From: Lachnospiraceae bacterium
GTDB lineage: Bacteria; Bacillota; Clostridia; Lachnospirales; Lachnospiraceae
DNA: 64,000 nucleotides
Direction of reading: 5' to 3'
Assembly: GCA_017408025.1 (NCBI GenBank)
Contig: JAFQVJ010000040.1
Span: 1 to 64,000 of the forward strand
A program made the translations under genes and the position numbers. Positions 52,105 to 61,378 of this stretch are shown in pieces. How positions within the stretch are numbered: position 1 is the first letter of the stretch; every line of letters begins with the position of its first letter. Under the pieces are notes generated by a model, which searched no databases, was not told where the DNA came from, and saw only the letters and a program-made list of their open reading frames with translations.

Positions 52105-53548
52105 CTCCTCTTTTAGTTATGCCTATTGAATCCGCAAGCTCATCAAAGAATATACGCTCGCTGTCACAGCATTCAAATATTTTGCTCAATGCAGGTACCT
52201 GCATACCTACACATCCTATCTTTCTCCACAGGGACAATGCCTCATTCTTATGGCTGCTATTACATAAGATGTGAACATTTCCTGCATTTAGAGCCTTCTT
52301 ACACACTGCTACAGAGTTGTCTAGCTCCCAAGCTTTTGCCCCTGCCACTATGACTACAGTGTCACTGTCGTCGTTTATTTTTTCACTATACATACCACAG
52401 TCTCTCACTATGTAATCACTGTCCCCAGGCAGATTAATCTGTTCACCATACAAAGGCTTAAGCGTCAGCCTGTCATGGTAAAAGAATCCGTTTTTGTATT
52501 TTAGCTTCTCACATCCGGCAATCATTCTCAGATGATTGGAATCATTAGCCTCTTCGTACAAAATTCTGCATCCTTGCTTCGACAAATAAGATGCAAATGC
52601 CAAACATACATGTGTCACTCCCACACGTCTGTCCACCCCTGCAATAGATATTATATGAGATTTTTCATTCTGAATGCTTGTATCGTCACTTTTATATTTT
52701 CTTGACAAACTAGTTGCAATAGCCTCCACTCTCTGAAATCTGTCATCCCTATCATGAGCCAAGCATTGCATAATTATCATTCTAAATTTTTCTGAAATAT
52801 TTTGAGGGAAATTTAAAGAAAGTATATTTTCACTATCACAGCTCCTTCCTGTGACGAGAAAATATAGCACTGCTCCTATACCATAGATATCTGTTCGTTC
52901 ATCCAGCCTGCCATGATCGTACTGCTCAGGCGCGGCATATCCCACAGTTCCCATTAAAATTCTGCGTTTTTCTGTCTCATTGGAATAATACGAGCTTCCA
53001 AAATCAACCAAGAAGATTTTTCGCTCACTATCATCATTGATAAGTATATTCTTTGGATGTACATCCAAAAATAATATTGGTATAGGTTTTTGACAATGCA
53101 AAAAAGATACTATATTACAGATTTTTATTCCGATATCTGTAGCTTCTTCCTCAGACATCACACCATTTTTCTCTATAAAACTATGAAGGTTTACCCCTTC
53201 CATGTATTCTTCAATAATATAATACGCGAAAGCATCCTCCTCTACGTCATATACAGTTGGTATCTGGGGATTTTTTATACTTTTAAGAATGTTAACCTCG
53301 GAATAAAATGTGTCCCGACATATAGATTTCTTGAGAATCTTTTTTATGATTCTTTTTACCGACATATAGATATGTTCGGCAATAAACACGGTAACAGTAT
53401 CGGACTCATATACAACATCTGTCACCTGATATTTTTCAAACAAAATTGAAGTCGCAGTAATGCCTCCTTCCAACAATACCGCACTACATATGAAAAACCT
53501 CAATGTAATTATAACCATATTGCTAAAATTTTTCAAGATGTATTTCAC
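52016..53548 (-). CDS. Ser/Thr protein kinase fused to a MinD-like domain
   Basis: The 510-residue protein begins with a Hanks-type kinase domain (about 35-275): Glu in the C-helix region FYSEVNIL, hinge YIIEEYMEGVNLHSF, catalytic loop ILFLDVHPKNILIND with DVHPKN replacing HRDxKxxN, magnesium motif VDFGSS, and GTVGYAAPEQYDHGRLDERT as activation and APE segment. Residues 300-490 form a MinD-like domain whose P-loop reads AGVDRRVGVTHVCLAFA, again without the lysines. The start is uncertain: a GTG at 53548 opens the frame, but the only strong Shine-Dalgarno (GGAAGGAGG, 53464-53472) is followed by ATT and later TTG codons, not ATG. It heads a three-gene operon. Confidence 0.72.
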   Translation of the reverse strand: MKYILKNFSNMVIITLRFFICSAVLLEGGITATSILFEKYQVTDVVYESDTVTVFIAEHIYMSVKRIIKKILKKSICRDTFYSEVNILKSIKNPQIPTVYDVEEDAFAYYIIEEYMEGVNLHSFIEKNGVMSEEEATDIGIKICNIVSFLHCQKPIPILFLDVHPKNILINDDSERKIFLVDFGSSYYSNETEKRRILMGTVGYAAPEQYDHGRLDERTDIYGIGAVLYFLVTGRSCDSENILSLNFPQNISEKFRMIIMQCLAHDRDDRFQRVEAIATSLSRKYKSDDTSIQNEKSHIISIAGVDRRVGVTHVCLAFASYLSKQGCRILYEEANDSNHLRMIAGCEKLKYKNGFFYHDRLTLKPLYGEQINLPGDSDYIVRDCGMYSEKINDDSDTVVIVAGAKAWELDNSVAVCKKALNAGNVHILCNSSHKNEALSLWRKIGCVGMQVPALSKIFECCDSERIFFDELADSIGITKRGGAMHKKRTRFFRKFAEKARRNNSRHMGCP

Positions 53549-53565
53549 TTTTTTTCAGATAAGAC

Positions 53566-53595
53566 TTTACATGTAAGCCTTATTTAGGGTATACT
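53566..53595 (+). promoter_or_regulatory. Sigma-A-type promoter of mecA
   Basis: TTTACA (53566-53571), 18-nt spacer, TATACT (53590-53595), about 50 bp before the start. Confidence 0.55.
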
Positions 53596-53643
53596 AATAA
53601 TGAGATAACTATATGCATTGCACAGCGAAAAGAGGTCTTTATT

Positions 53644-54453
53644 ATGAAAATTGAGAAAATCAATGACAATCAAATAAAGTGCACTTTGAACAGGTCTGAT
53701 CTGGCTTCAAGACAGATAAAACTTAGCGAGCTGGCATACGGCACGGAAAAAGCCAAGAGCCTTTTTCGGGATATGATGCAGCAGGCATCAATGGAGTTTG
53801 GATTTGAAGCGGAGGATATTCCTCTTATGATAGAAGCAATTCCTGTGTCGGGGGATTGTATTGTACTCGTTATAACAAAGGTAGAAGATCCAGAAGAACT
53901 GGATACTCGTTTTTCTAAGTTCGCTCCATCTATGGATGAAATTGATGCTGACGAAAACGGAAGTGAAGACGACAGTTTATCTACTCCGTCCTCAAGCGAT
54001 TTGCTTGATTTATTCAATCATTTAAAGCATGAGCTTAAGAATGTCGTTGAAGGCAATTCAAGCAACTCCGACAACTTTATTCCACTTCCACAGGCGCTGG
54101 CAAAGAAAGCCGAACAGCAAAAACCTGCACAGACAACAGTTTCTGTTGCTCCAAAGAACATTTCGAAGGTATTTGCTTTTAACAATCTTGATTCACTTAT
54201 AAATGTAGCTTGTAAACTTAAGGAAATGTACGACGGTGTCAATTGCTTATACAAGGCTGAAGATACTGGAATATATTATTTAGTCATCAACAAAGGCAAG
54301 CAGCCTGTTGAAGGTTTTAATAAAGTTTGCAACATCTTATCAGAATATGGAACAGTCGCGAAGACAAATCACGCTGGCGAAGCTTATTACGAAGAGCACT
54401 ACAAAAAAGTTATTTCTAAGAGAGCTTTACAGAAGCTCCAGCTAATTAAATAG
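53644..54453 (+). CDS. mecA: MecA-like adaptor protein
   Basis: MecA-type adaptors bring substrates to the ClpC unfoldase and ClpP protease. The 269-residue protein has the N-terminal substrate-binding domain (1-90: MKIEKINDNQIKCTLNRSDL, LSELAYGTEKAKSLFRDMMQ). An acidic Ser-rich linker follows (about 95-165), then the C-terminal ClpC-binding domain (about 172-255: AFNNLDSLINVACKL, ENPTGIYYL-type strand DTGIYYLVINK). AGGTC and a typical promoter precede it. The next gene, a DUF1858 protein, follows within 63 bp and may be cotranscribed. Confidence 0.85.
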   Translation: MKIEKINDNQIKCTLNRSDLASRQIKLSELAYGTEKAKSLFRDMMQQASMEFGFEAEDIPLMIEAIPVSGDCIVLVITKVEDPEELDTRFSKFAPSMDEIDADENGSEDDSLSTPSSSDLLDLFNHLKHELKNVVEGNSSNSDNFIPLPQALAKKAEQQKPAQTTVSVAPKNISKVFAFNNLDSLINVACKLKEMYDGVNCLYKAEDTGIYYLVINKGKQPVEGFNKVCNILSEYGTVAKTNHAGEAYYEEHYKKVISKRALQKLQLIK

Positions 54454-54515
54454 CACAATCACAACAAAAAAACGGTTAAAAATAATAACCTAGCACTAGG
54501 AAGGAGACATAAAAA

Positions 54516-54710
54516 ATGCAGATAACAAAAGACATGCTTATAGGAGAAATAGTAAACGGAGACGAAAGAACAATACCTGTTTTATTAGACGCAGGTATGC
54601 ATTGTCTCGGATGCCCATCAGCTCAGGGCGAATCTCTTGAGGAGGCATGCATGGTTCACGGAATCGATGCTGATGAGCTTGTTACAAAATTAAACAACGC
54701 ATTAGCTTAA
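54516..54710 (+). CDS. DUF1858 protein with CxxC motif
   Basis: This 64-residue protein is one complete DUF1858 domain: [20 protein letters not shown], then [20 protein letters not shown]. The CLGC pair and a third Cys at about 46 are conserved in this family, often found near hybrid-cluster or Fe-S proteins and thought to be redox or metal binding. AAGGAG precedes the start. It is encoded just after mecA on the same strand, followed by a clear terminator. Its partner is unknown. Confidence 0.88.
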   Translation: MQITKDMLIGEIVNGDERTIPVLLDAGMHCLGCPSAQGESLEEACMVHGIDADELVTKLNNALA

Positions 54711-54783
54711 TAATTGCATATGATATAGTTGATTTCACATAGTTTTTAGACTTTGAAATCTTAAAATCTCACATTTAAAAGCC

Positions 54784-54819
54784 AAAAAGGATGTAGTCAA
54801 AATGATTACATCCTTTTTA
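54784..54819. terminator. Terminator after the DUF1858 gene
   Basis: AAAAAGGATGTAGTC pairs with GATTACATCCTTTTT (one wobble), with T-rich sequence on the right. It is symmetric and probably also serves the convergent large surface protein gene. Confidence 0.85.
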
Positions 54820-54830
54820 CTTATATTATT

Positions 54831-57287
54831 CTATTCGCCAAGAACCATATAACGCATACCGTTTTTATTGTAAATATTTTCTAATTCATAATAACCCAGT
54901 TCAAATTCTTCACCAGTATCCAAATCCGTCATATATACTATATTGACCGTTCCCGAATATCCATTATATCCGTCAATACACACCAATCCATGACCGTCAA
55001 CCACAGTAAACACAGGTAGCCTATTGGTCACATAGTAAAATAATGTATCGTAATATGACTGCGAGACATCCAGCACACTTCCCTGCCATATAGCTGCACT
55101 AACCTCATAGGAATCATACCCCTGTCCAACCATATACTTCATATCAATACCTACATTGTTGACTTTGGATGATCTTGCCCATACATAATTACCATCACCT
55201 TTAATCACTACGCCATAATTATCATACGCAGCGTTTATGGCATCTCCGGCCTTATCGGTTACAAGCTGCAGTTCTCCCTCTCCATATACATAATAGTTGT
55301 TGTCTTCCACCAGTTGCTCCTGTGTCTCAAAGGAATCACCAGACATAAATACTATTTCCTCTGGGTATTTTGTTGCAAACTCATTGTCACTTGTGACCGT
55401 ATATGCAAATTCCAGAATAAGTTCTTTCTTCTTCAAATCTGTTGCAATAGTTGATAATATAATAGTTTCTGCAGTGTTTATATTTTTATTAATATACTGA
55501 TCACTATTGGTTGGCACATACGAGCCATCTTCAGCCTTTGTAAGCCTTGCAAGCTTAATCATATTTCCTGATATCTCTACATCTGAAATGTATATATTTT
55601 CTTTTTGATAGCTTTCAACATTTTCCTTAGATTCAAGCACAACATTTAGCTTATACATTGGAAGAATGGTCTCTCCAGCCTCATTTATATACGTGTCTGT
55701 CTGCTTTCCAGTTCCATATACAAGGTCATGTTCTATAAAGCCTAATGCTTTTATATAATCACCCTCTGCTGCCTCTATAACATAATCATCACCAGTTTTT
55801 ATGTTAATAACTCTTATGGATTGAGCTTTATTCACCTCTGTATTTTCATGCCATGCTATGATATTTCCATCATCGCTTATAATATAATTGCCTTTTTTCA
55901 AGCCTGATACAAGCTGTACATATTCATTACTGTCAAAAGTAATAGTGTAAATGGTATCCTCAATCATCATATACAATAGAGTGTCATCTTTGATATATGC
56001 AAAGTTACCAATGGAGTCCTTCATAATGTGATATGGTTTGGTAGTCGGTGCAAAAACTAACTCGGTAACTTTGTTATCTTCCCTTGTATATCTATAAAGA
56101 CCTGTTCCAACTTTGCCCTCATGACCGCCTCGATTCATATATCCATACACGATAAAGAGTACGTTTCCGTCTGAATCAGTGGACACTATTTCTATGTCAT
56201 TTTCATCAAAGATATCTCTGACATCATTATCACTTCCACTTTCAAAAGAAAATACATTTGTCACATTATTGTTATTCATATCCATAAGCCAAAGGTTGCG
56301 CTCTTTCACAAAGCTGACAAACGAGCCTGTTTGACTATATGAATACTCTACATCTAAGTCACTGTCTAAACCAAGATTTATTCTGGTTGCTGATACATTC
56401 TGATTACTTCCGTCAAATATCTGCTCCATCTTTCGCTCGTAGACATACAGAAGCATCTGCTCTCCTCTTTTTCTGACTCTGTAGAATTCTGTTACATTGA
56501 AATACTGTGCTCGTCCATATTCATTGAGCGCCTTTACTTTGTATTGAAGCTCGTAGCAGCCAAGATCATCTATAATTTCCTTCACTGTCACAATTGGATT
56601 TGTCACACGATTGACTTCTAAATCCCCCCATGTAAAGTTTGAAAATGGTGATTTTATATTTACATACGCCAAATTAGTATTGTCTGACGATGCGCTTGGC
56701 TCCAAATATGCAAGATAATCCAATGCTGCATCGTCATCCAGACTGCTCAGGCTCATATCATTGAGAAAATCTATATGTGTTTTTACATCTGACTGTGACT
56801 GTTCTTCAATACGAGTATAATAATATATATCTCCATGTTTCTCAGATACAAGCTTAATAATCAACATATATTCTGTATCGGTTTCCAATATTCGACTAGC
56901 ATCAATGGTCGCATATATATAGTCGCCCGCTGATACGAATTTCTCGATATTTTGCTTATCTATAAGACGTTCCATATCCAATGTTCTTATCTCGTAAGAC
57001 ATTGTAGCTATGACATTATCATACTTCTTTATAGTCATTCCAACACTTCTGTCATCCTCAAGTGGTGTTATTGCATCATGCATATATTGGGCATCCATGT
57101 ATGCCGTATATCCTTGAAGCACATTAATATCAGTATCCTGATAAACCATATTTATAATAGGCAATGTGGCAGACTGCATTACCGGCATCTCTGTCGTATT
57201 CTTCTGGTATATTGATATAAAATATATGGCAATAATTCCTACAAATACTAGGAATGATATAAGTATTTTTATAAGTATCTTTTTCAT
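54831..57287 (-). CDS. Large membrane-anchored surface protein of unknown function
   Basis: This protein of about 818 residues has one N-terminal membrane helix (about 5-27) and the rest outside the cell. Residues 50-300 contain beta-sandwich-like stretches (MVYQDTDINVLQGYTAYMDA). Residues 300-620 show propeller-type repeats ending in YxYxRE or similar (GTGLYRYTREDNKVTELVF, GNYIISDDGNIIAWHEN). The C-terminal part, about 690-815, has GQGYDSYEVSAAIWQGSVLD and VFTVVDGHGLVCIDGYNG, suggestive of a papain-like (C39-like) fold, but no catalytic Cys is evident. ATG at 57287 follows AAGGA. I do not recognise a named family. Confidence 0.65.
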   Translation of the reverse strand: MKKILIKILISFLVFVGIIAIYFISIYQKNTTEMPVMQSATLPIINMVYQDTDINVLQGYTAYMDAQYMHDAITPLEDDRSVGMTIKKYDNVIATMSYEIRTLDMERLIDKQNIEKFVSAGDYIYATIDASRILETDTEYMLIIKLVSEKHGDIYYYTRIEEQSQSDVKTHIDFLNDMSLSSLDDDAALDYLAYLEPSASSDNTNLAYVNIKSPFSNFTWGDLEVNRVTNPIVTVKEIIDDLGCYELQYKVKALNEYGRAQYFNVTEFYRVRKRGEQMLLYVYERKMEQIFDGSNQNVSATRINLGLDSDLDVEYSYSQTGSFVSFVKERNLWLMDMNNNNVTNVFSFESGSDNDVRDIFDENDIEIVSTDSDGNVLFIVYGYMNRGGHEGKVGTGLYRYTREDNKVTELVFAPTTKPYHIMKDSIGNFAYIKDDTLLYMMIEDTIYTITFDSNEYVQLVSGLKKGNYIISDDGNIIAWHENTEVNKAQSIRVINIKTGDDYVIEAAEGDYIKALGFIEHDLVYGTGKQTDTYINEAGETILPMYKLNVVLESKENVESYQKENIYISDVEISGNMIKLARLTKAEDGSYVPTNSDQYINKNINTAETIILSTIATDLKKKELILEFAYTVTSDNEFATKYPEEIVFMSGDSFETQEQLVEDNNYYVYGEGELQLVTDKAGDAINAAYDNYGVVIKGDGNYVWARSSKVNNVGIDMKYMVGQGYDSYEVSAAIWQGSVLDVSQSYYDTLFYYVTNRLPVFTVVDGHGLVCIDGYNGYSGTVNIVYMTDLDTGEEFELGYYELENIYNKNGMRYMVLGE

Positions 57288-57311
57288 GTTTTTCCTTCTT
57301 TTCATTCAAAT

Positions 57312-57373
57312 AGTGAAAACGACTGCTTCGTTTCTTTGAAACTCCCGCAGTCGCAGCATTCGCAACCTGGAGC
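57312..57373 (+). repeat. Repeat family B, copy 2
   Basis: This copy reads TAGTGAAAACGACTGCTTCG, TTTCTTTGAAACTCCC, then GCAGTCGCAGCATTCGCAAC. Arms CGACTGC (57320-57326) and GCAGTCG (57347-57353) pair. It has the same orientation as copy 1. It lies just upstream of the large surface protein gene, which reads leftwards. Confidence 0.7.
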
Positions 57374-57415
57374 CATAGCTCTTCGTTACTAGTTTACTCT
57401 ATTTCAACAAATATA

Positions 57416-57748
57416 TCAACAAAAGCCTCTCAATCTGCAATGTCTTCTTCGAATTCTTCGGCGCATCACTTCGTTTATAACCATAACCTCCATGAGATTT
57501 CTTTCTCCTCCTCCCGCCTTCTCTTCAACTTTATCAGTGATTTTATGAATTCTTATCTTATCAGGGTACTGATCAAACATTACGCTGCCATCATACTCCA
57601 GTTTGTCACATTCCTCTTCCACTAAAAGTTGTAATTTAACCAACTCTGGTGGATACAGACTTTTTAGAAATTCTCCATCTTCGTTGTCCTCTTCAAAAGA
57701 AGTAAAACTCTTGTACATGGAATTATCATCATCAAAATATCCAGGCAT
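57416..57748 (-). CDS. Small acidic protein of unknown function
   Basis: The 110-residue protein is acidic in the first half (DDDNSMYKSFTSFEEDNEDG), with a middle segment YPPELVKLQLLVEEECDKLE. A strongly basic end (RRRIRRRHCRLRGFC) follows a short alpha region containing LMEVMVINEVMRR. There is no signal or membrane segment. The ordered spacing and position right after spmB on the same strand suggest a sporulation-related gene of Clostridia, but I cannot name the family. Start at 57748 is preceded by GGAGAAATT. Confidence 0.6.
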   Translation of the reverse strand: MPGYFDDDNSMYKSFTSFEEDNEDGEFLKSLYPPELVKLQLLVEEECDKLEYDGSVMFDQYPDKIRIHKITDKVEEKAGGGERNLMEVMVINEVMRRRIRRRHCRLRGFC

Positions 57749-57816
57749 AATTTCTCCAATATATTTTTTTATATTTTATTCTAACTTATGAGATTTTATG
57801 ATGTTTTTATCTCTTA

Positions 57817-58353
57817 CTATAAAACTCCCCCAATAATTGTAGCCAGAACGGTGCTTGCTACAATTCCAACAATTGTTGACAGTAATGCACCTTGCAATGT
57901 CCATCTTGTCTTTGTAACCTTTGCAGCCATAAAATATACTGACATAGTGTAAAATATGGTTTCTGTGCAACTGAGCATAATAGACGCAATAAGTCCTATG
58001 TATGAATCTGTGCCGTGTTCTTTAAAAATATCCAGCAGAAGACCTGTTGCCGCAGATGAAGAAAACATTTTTACCAGCCCTAATGGTACTAGCTCACTTG
58101 GAAAATGTACTAAATCTGTAAGATAGCTTAGCTTTTCAGCAAGAAAATCAAGAAATCCTGAACTCCTAAGAATACCTACTCCTACCATAAGACCTATCAG
58201 CGTAGGCAATATACCCGCCACTGTTTTCATGCCATCCTTAGCCCCTTCAACGAAATCATCATATACGTTTCTTTTTTTCAATAATCCTGTGGCAACGATG
58301 CAAAAAATAAGCAGTGGTATAAGCATATCAGAAAGATACAATAGAATCGCCAT
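57817..58353 (-). CDS. spmB: Spore maturation protein B
   Basis: SpmB is a membrane protein needed, with SpmA, for proper dehydration of the spore core. The 178-residue protein has five hydrophobic segments and the nucleoside-recognition (Gate) domain pattern, with GAKDGMKTVAGILPTLIGLM near residues 38-57, SELVPLGLVKMFSSSAATGL near 85-105 and DSYIGLIASIMLSCTETIFY near 115-135. Length is normal. SpmA, usually encoded immediately upstream, is not here: the upstream neighbour is the ywmB-like gene. Confidence 0.93.
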   Translation of the reverse strand: MAILLYLSDMLIPLLIFCIVATGLLKKRNVYDDFVEGAKDGMKTVAGILPTLIGLMVGVGILRSSGFLDFLAEKLSYLTDLVHFPSELVPLGLVKMFSSSAATGLLLDIFKEHGTDSYIGLIASIMLSCTETIFYTMSVYFMAAKVTKTRWTLQGALLSTIVGIVASTVLATIIGGVL

Positions 58354-58440
58354 AAATCCCTCTTAAAAAACTCGCTTACTGATATTATATTCCACTGCCG
58401 TAGTTTATTCTACTATTTTATTCTTAATTACATTTTATAT

Positions 58441-59220
58441 TTAATATGATTCTGCTAATATAGGCGTTGCCACATATACCCATGAAAGATCATTTATACT
58501 ATCGTAGGTTATGGCTACATTGATATTGGACTTAGTTGTTCCGTTTACGACATACTCATCTATATTATCTGAATAAGCATATATCGTATATAACTCATCA
58601 CTTCTACTACCTGTTATAAGCTTGCCATCCATTGATTCCAAGATATCCTCACAGATTTCGTTTTTCTTGTTATTGCTAAGGGCTCCCTGCATACTTCCTT
58701 TTAGACTCAAAGTTATATCCGCATCTATACCCGCGTCAGCAAAATACTCTTCTATGGCTTCCTTATAATAAACGGCACTTTCCACAGAATTGTCGATAGA
58801 TATATCTACTAAGATATATTGTTCCAAAGACAGCACCGTACTGCCATTATTATTTTCTATGGTTATCACGCTGATATCAGTTCGACTATTCGCTGTAACA
58901 AGACTATAGGTTGCCGTCACTGATGAACCATTTTCAGATTCCCCCCTTTTTATATCAGGTATCACTTCTCTTTTTATACCAAGAACTGATGCTATATTCT
59001 CTATAATCGTCTGTCTGTCACGGTCAGTCAGATATTTATTGCCGTAATTAACATAGGCTGAAACTGTTCCTGCTGTGTTTATATACTCTCCAGCTTCAAA
59101 CGCTGTGACAATCCCGTCCTCACCCACATCATCTTTATCTCTTGTACCTACAATTAATACAAATGCTGCAAGCCATAAGGCGGCAAGAACTATCAGTGCT
59201 TTTCCTTTTTTCGTCTTCAT
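58441..59220 (-). CDS. ywmB: YwmB-like exported protein
   Basis: This protein of about 259 residues has an N-terminal membrane or signal helix (about 6-22) followed by two alpha/beta repeats of about 100 residues each. YwmB is encoded close to the F-ATPase operon in many Firmicutes, and that matches the place here, one gene after atpC. Its folded part resembles a TATA-box-binding-protein-like structure and its role is unknown; family members are linked to sporulation loci. The ATG at 59220 is preceded by AAAGGAG at a spacing of eleven; an upstream ATG at 59262 is less likely. Assignment is by overall pattern and context. Confidence 0.65.
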   Translation of the reverse strand: MKTKKGKALIVLAALWLAAFVLIVGTRDKDDVGEDGIVTAFEAGEYINTAGTVSAYVNYGNKYLTDRDRQTIIENIASVLGIKREVIPDIKRGESENGSSVTATYSLVTANSRTDISVITIENNNGSTVLSLEQYILVDISIDNSVESAVYYKEAIEEYFADAGIDADITLSLKGSMQGALSNNKKNEICEDILESMDGKLITGSRSDELYTIYAYSDNIDEYVVNGTTKSNINVAITYDSINDLSWVYVATPILAESY

Positions 59221-59316
59221 AATGAATCTATCTCCTTTATAAGATATTTTCATTATTTCCAAAAATTTCTGTCATATACATTTTTACATAATAAACCCTT
59301 ATTTAAGAATTAACCA

Positions 59317-59391
59317 TTAACATATAAGCCCATCTTCGATATGTACAATTTCCTTGCATTTCTTTGCAATACTCATATCATGAGTAAATTT
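59317..59391 (-). pseudogene. Remnant of an ABC transporter ATPase C-terminus
   Basis: Reading leftwards, the frame encodes FTHDMSIAKKCKEIVHIEDG and then LIC, stop. This is the H-loop (THD) and following strand typical of the last 25 residues of MacB/LolD-type ATPases. Everything upstream of it is gone: a stop codon precedes the fragment and repeat A5 begins just beyond. It is a short, decayed gene tail. Confidence 0.6.
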
Positions 59392-59410
59392 CTACAGTTG
59401 CAAAATCTTC

Positions 59411-59470
59411 TTTTATCCGCGGAGCATTTTTGATGTATAGGAAAGTTTCGAGAACTTTCCTATACAATAA
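59411..59470 (+). repeat. Repeat family A, copy 5
   Basis: TTTTATCCGCGGAGCATTTT is followed by a 14-bp perfect stem: TGTATAGGAAAGTT (59434-59447), loop TCGAG, AACTTTCCTATACA (59453-59466). It lies between the ABC remnant and the atp operon terminator. Confidence 0.8.
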
Positions 59471-59481
59471 AATAAGTTAAA

Positions 59482-59516
59482 ACGGCATAACGAAGTAATC
59501 ACATTCGTTATGCCGT
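59482..59516 (-). terminator. Terminator of the atp operon
   Basis: ACGGCATAACGAA pairs perfectly with TTCGTTATGCCGT. Reading leftwards, the stem is followed by TTTTAACTTATTTTATTG. Confidence 0.88.
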
Positions 59517-59536
59517 CTTAATTACATATTATTCAT

Positions 59537-59944
59537 TTATTTTCCCACAAGATGTAATCTTGTAAGCGAACGTTTTAATGCAGCCTCTGCCCTAAGCATA
59601 TCCACTCCAGCTCCGCCTTCTTTAAGACGTCTCTCTGCTCTGATTTTTGCTTCGTTAGCTCTGTTCTCATCGATTTCATCAGGCCACTCAGCAACCTCTG
59701 CCATTATCTTTATGGAATCCTGAAGAATAACCATAAATCCTGAGTGAACAGCTGCCTCCTTTATACCATCTGCCTCATGGATTGTGACAATGCCCGGAAC
59801 TATAACATTAGTCATAGGTACGTGATTCTTGTAGATACCAACTTCACCCTCACTGGTAGTAAGCTCTACAAAGCTTGCCTCACCCTTATAGAAAGTTCTT
59901 TCAGGCGAGATGATTTCAAGGCTGAAATATTTGTCATCTGCCAT
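59537..59944 (-). CDS. atpC: ATP synthase F1 epsilon subunit
   Basis: This 135-residue subunit of the F1 rotor stalk couples the gamma subunit to the membrane ring and can inhibit ATP hydrolysis. The N-terminal beta-sandwich has SLEIISPERTFYKGEASFVE and LTTSEGEVGIYKNHVPMTNV (residues 7-45). The C-terminal helical hairpin (about 90-133) contains IDENRANEAKIRAERRLKEG. It is the last gene of the operon and is followed by a strong terminator. Confidence 0.95.
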   Translation of the reverse strand: MADDKYFSLEIISPERTFYKGEASFVELTTSEGEVGIYKNHVPMTNVIVPGIVTIHEADGIKEAAVHSGFMVILQDSIKIMAEVAEWPDEIDENRANEAKIRAERRLKEGGAGVDMLRAEAALKRSLTRLHLVGK

Positions 59945-59954
59945 ACGCTCTCAC

Positions 59955-61343
<1,389 letters not shown>

Positions 61344-61378
61344 TTATTTCACTCCTTTATATTTTGCTAATGTGCCTG

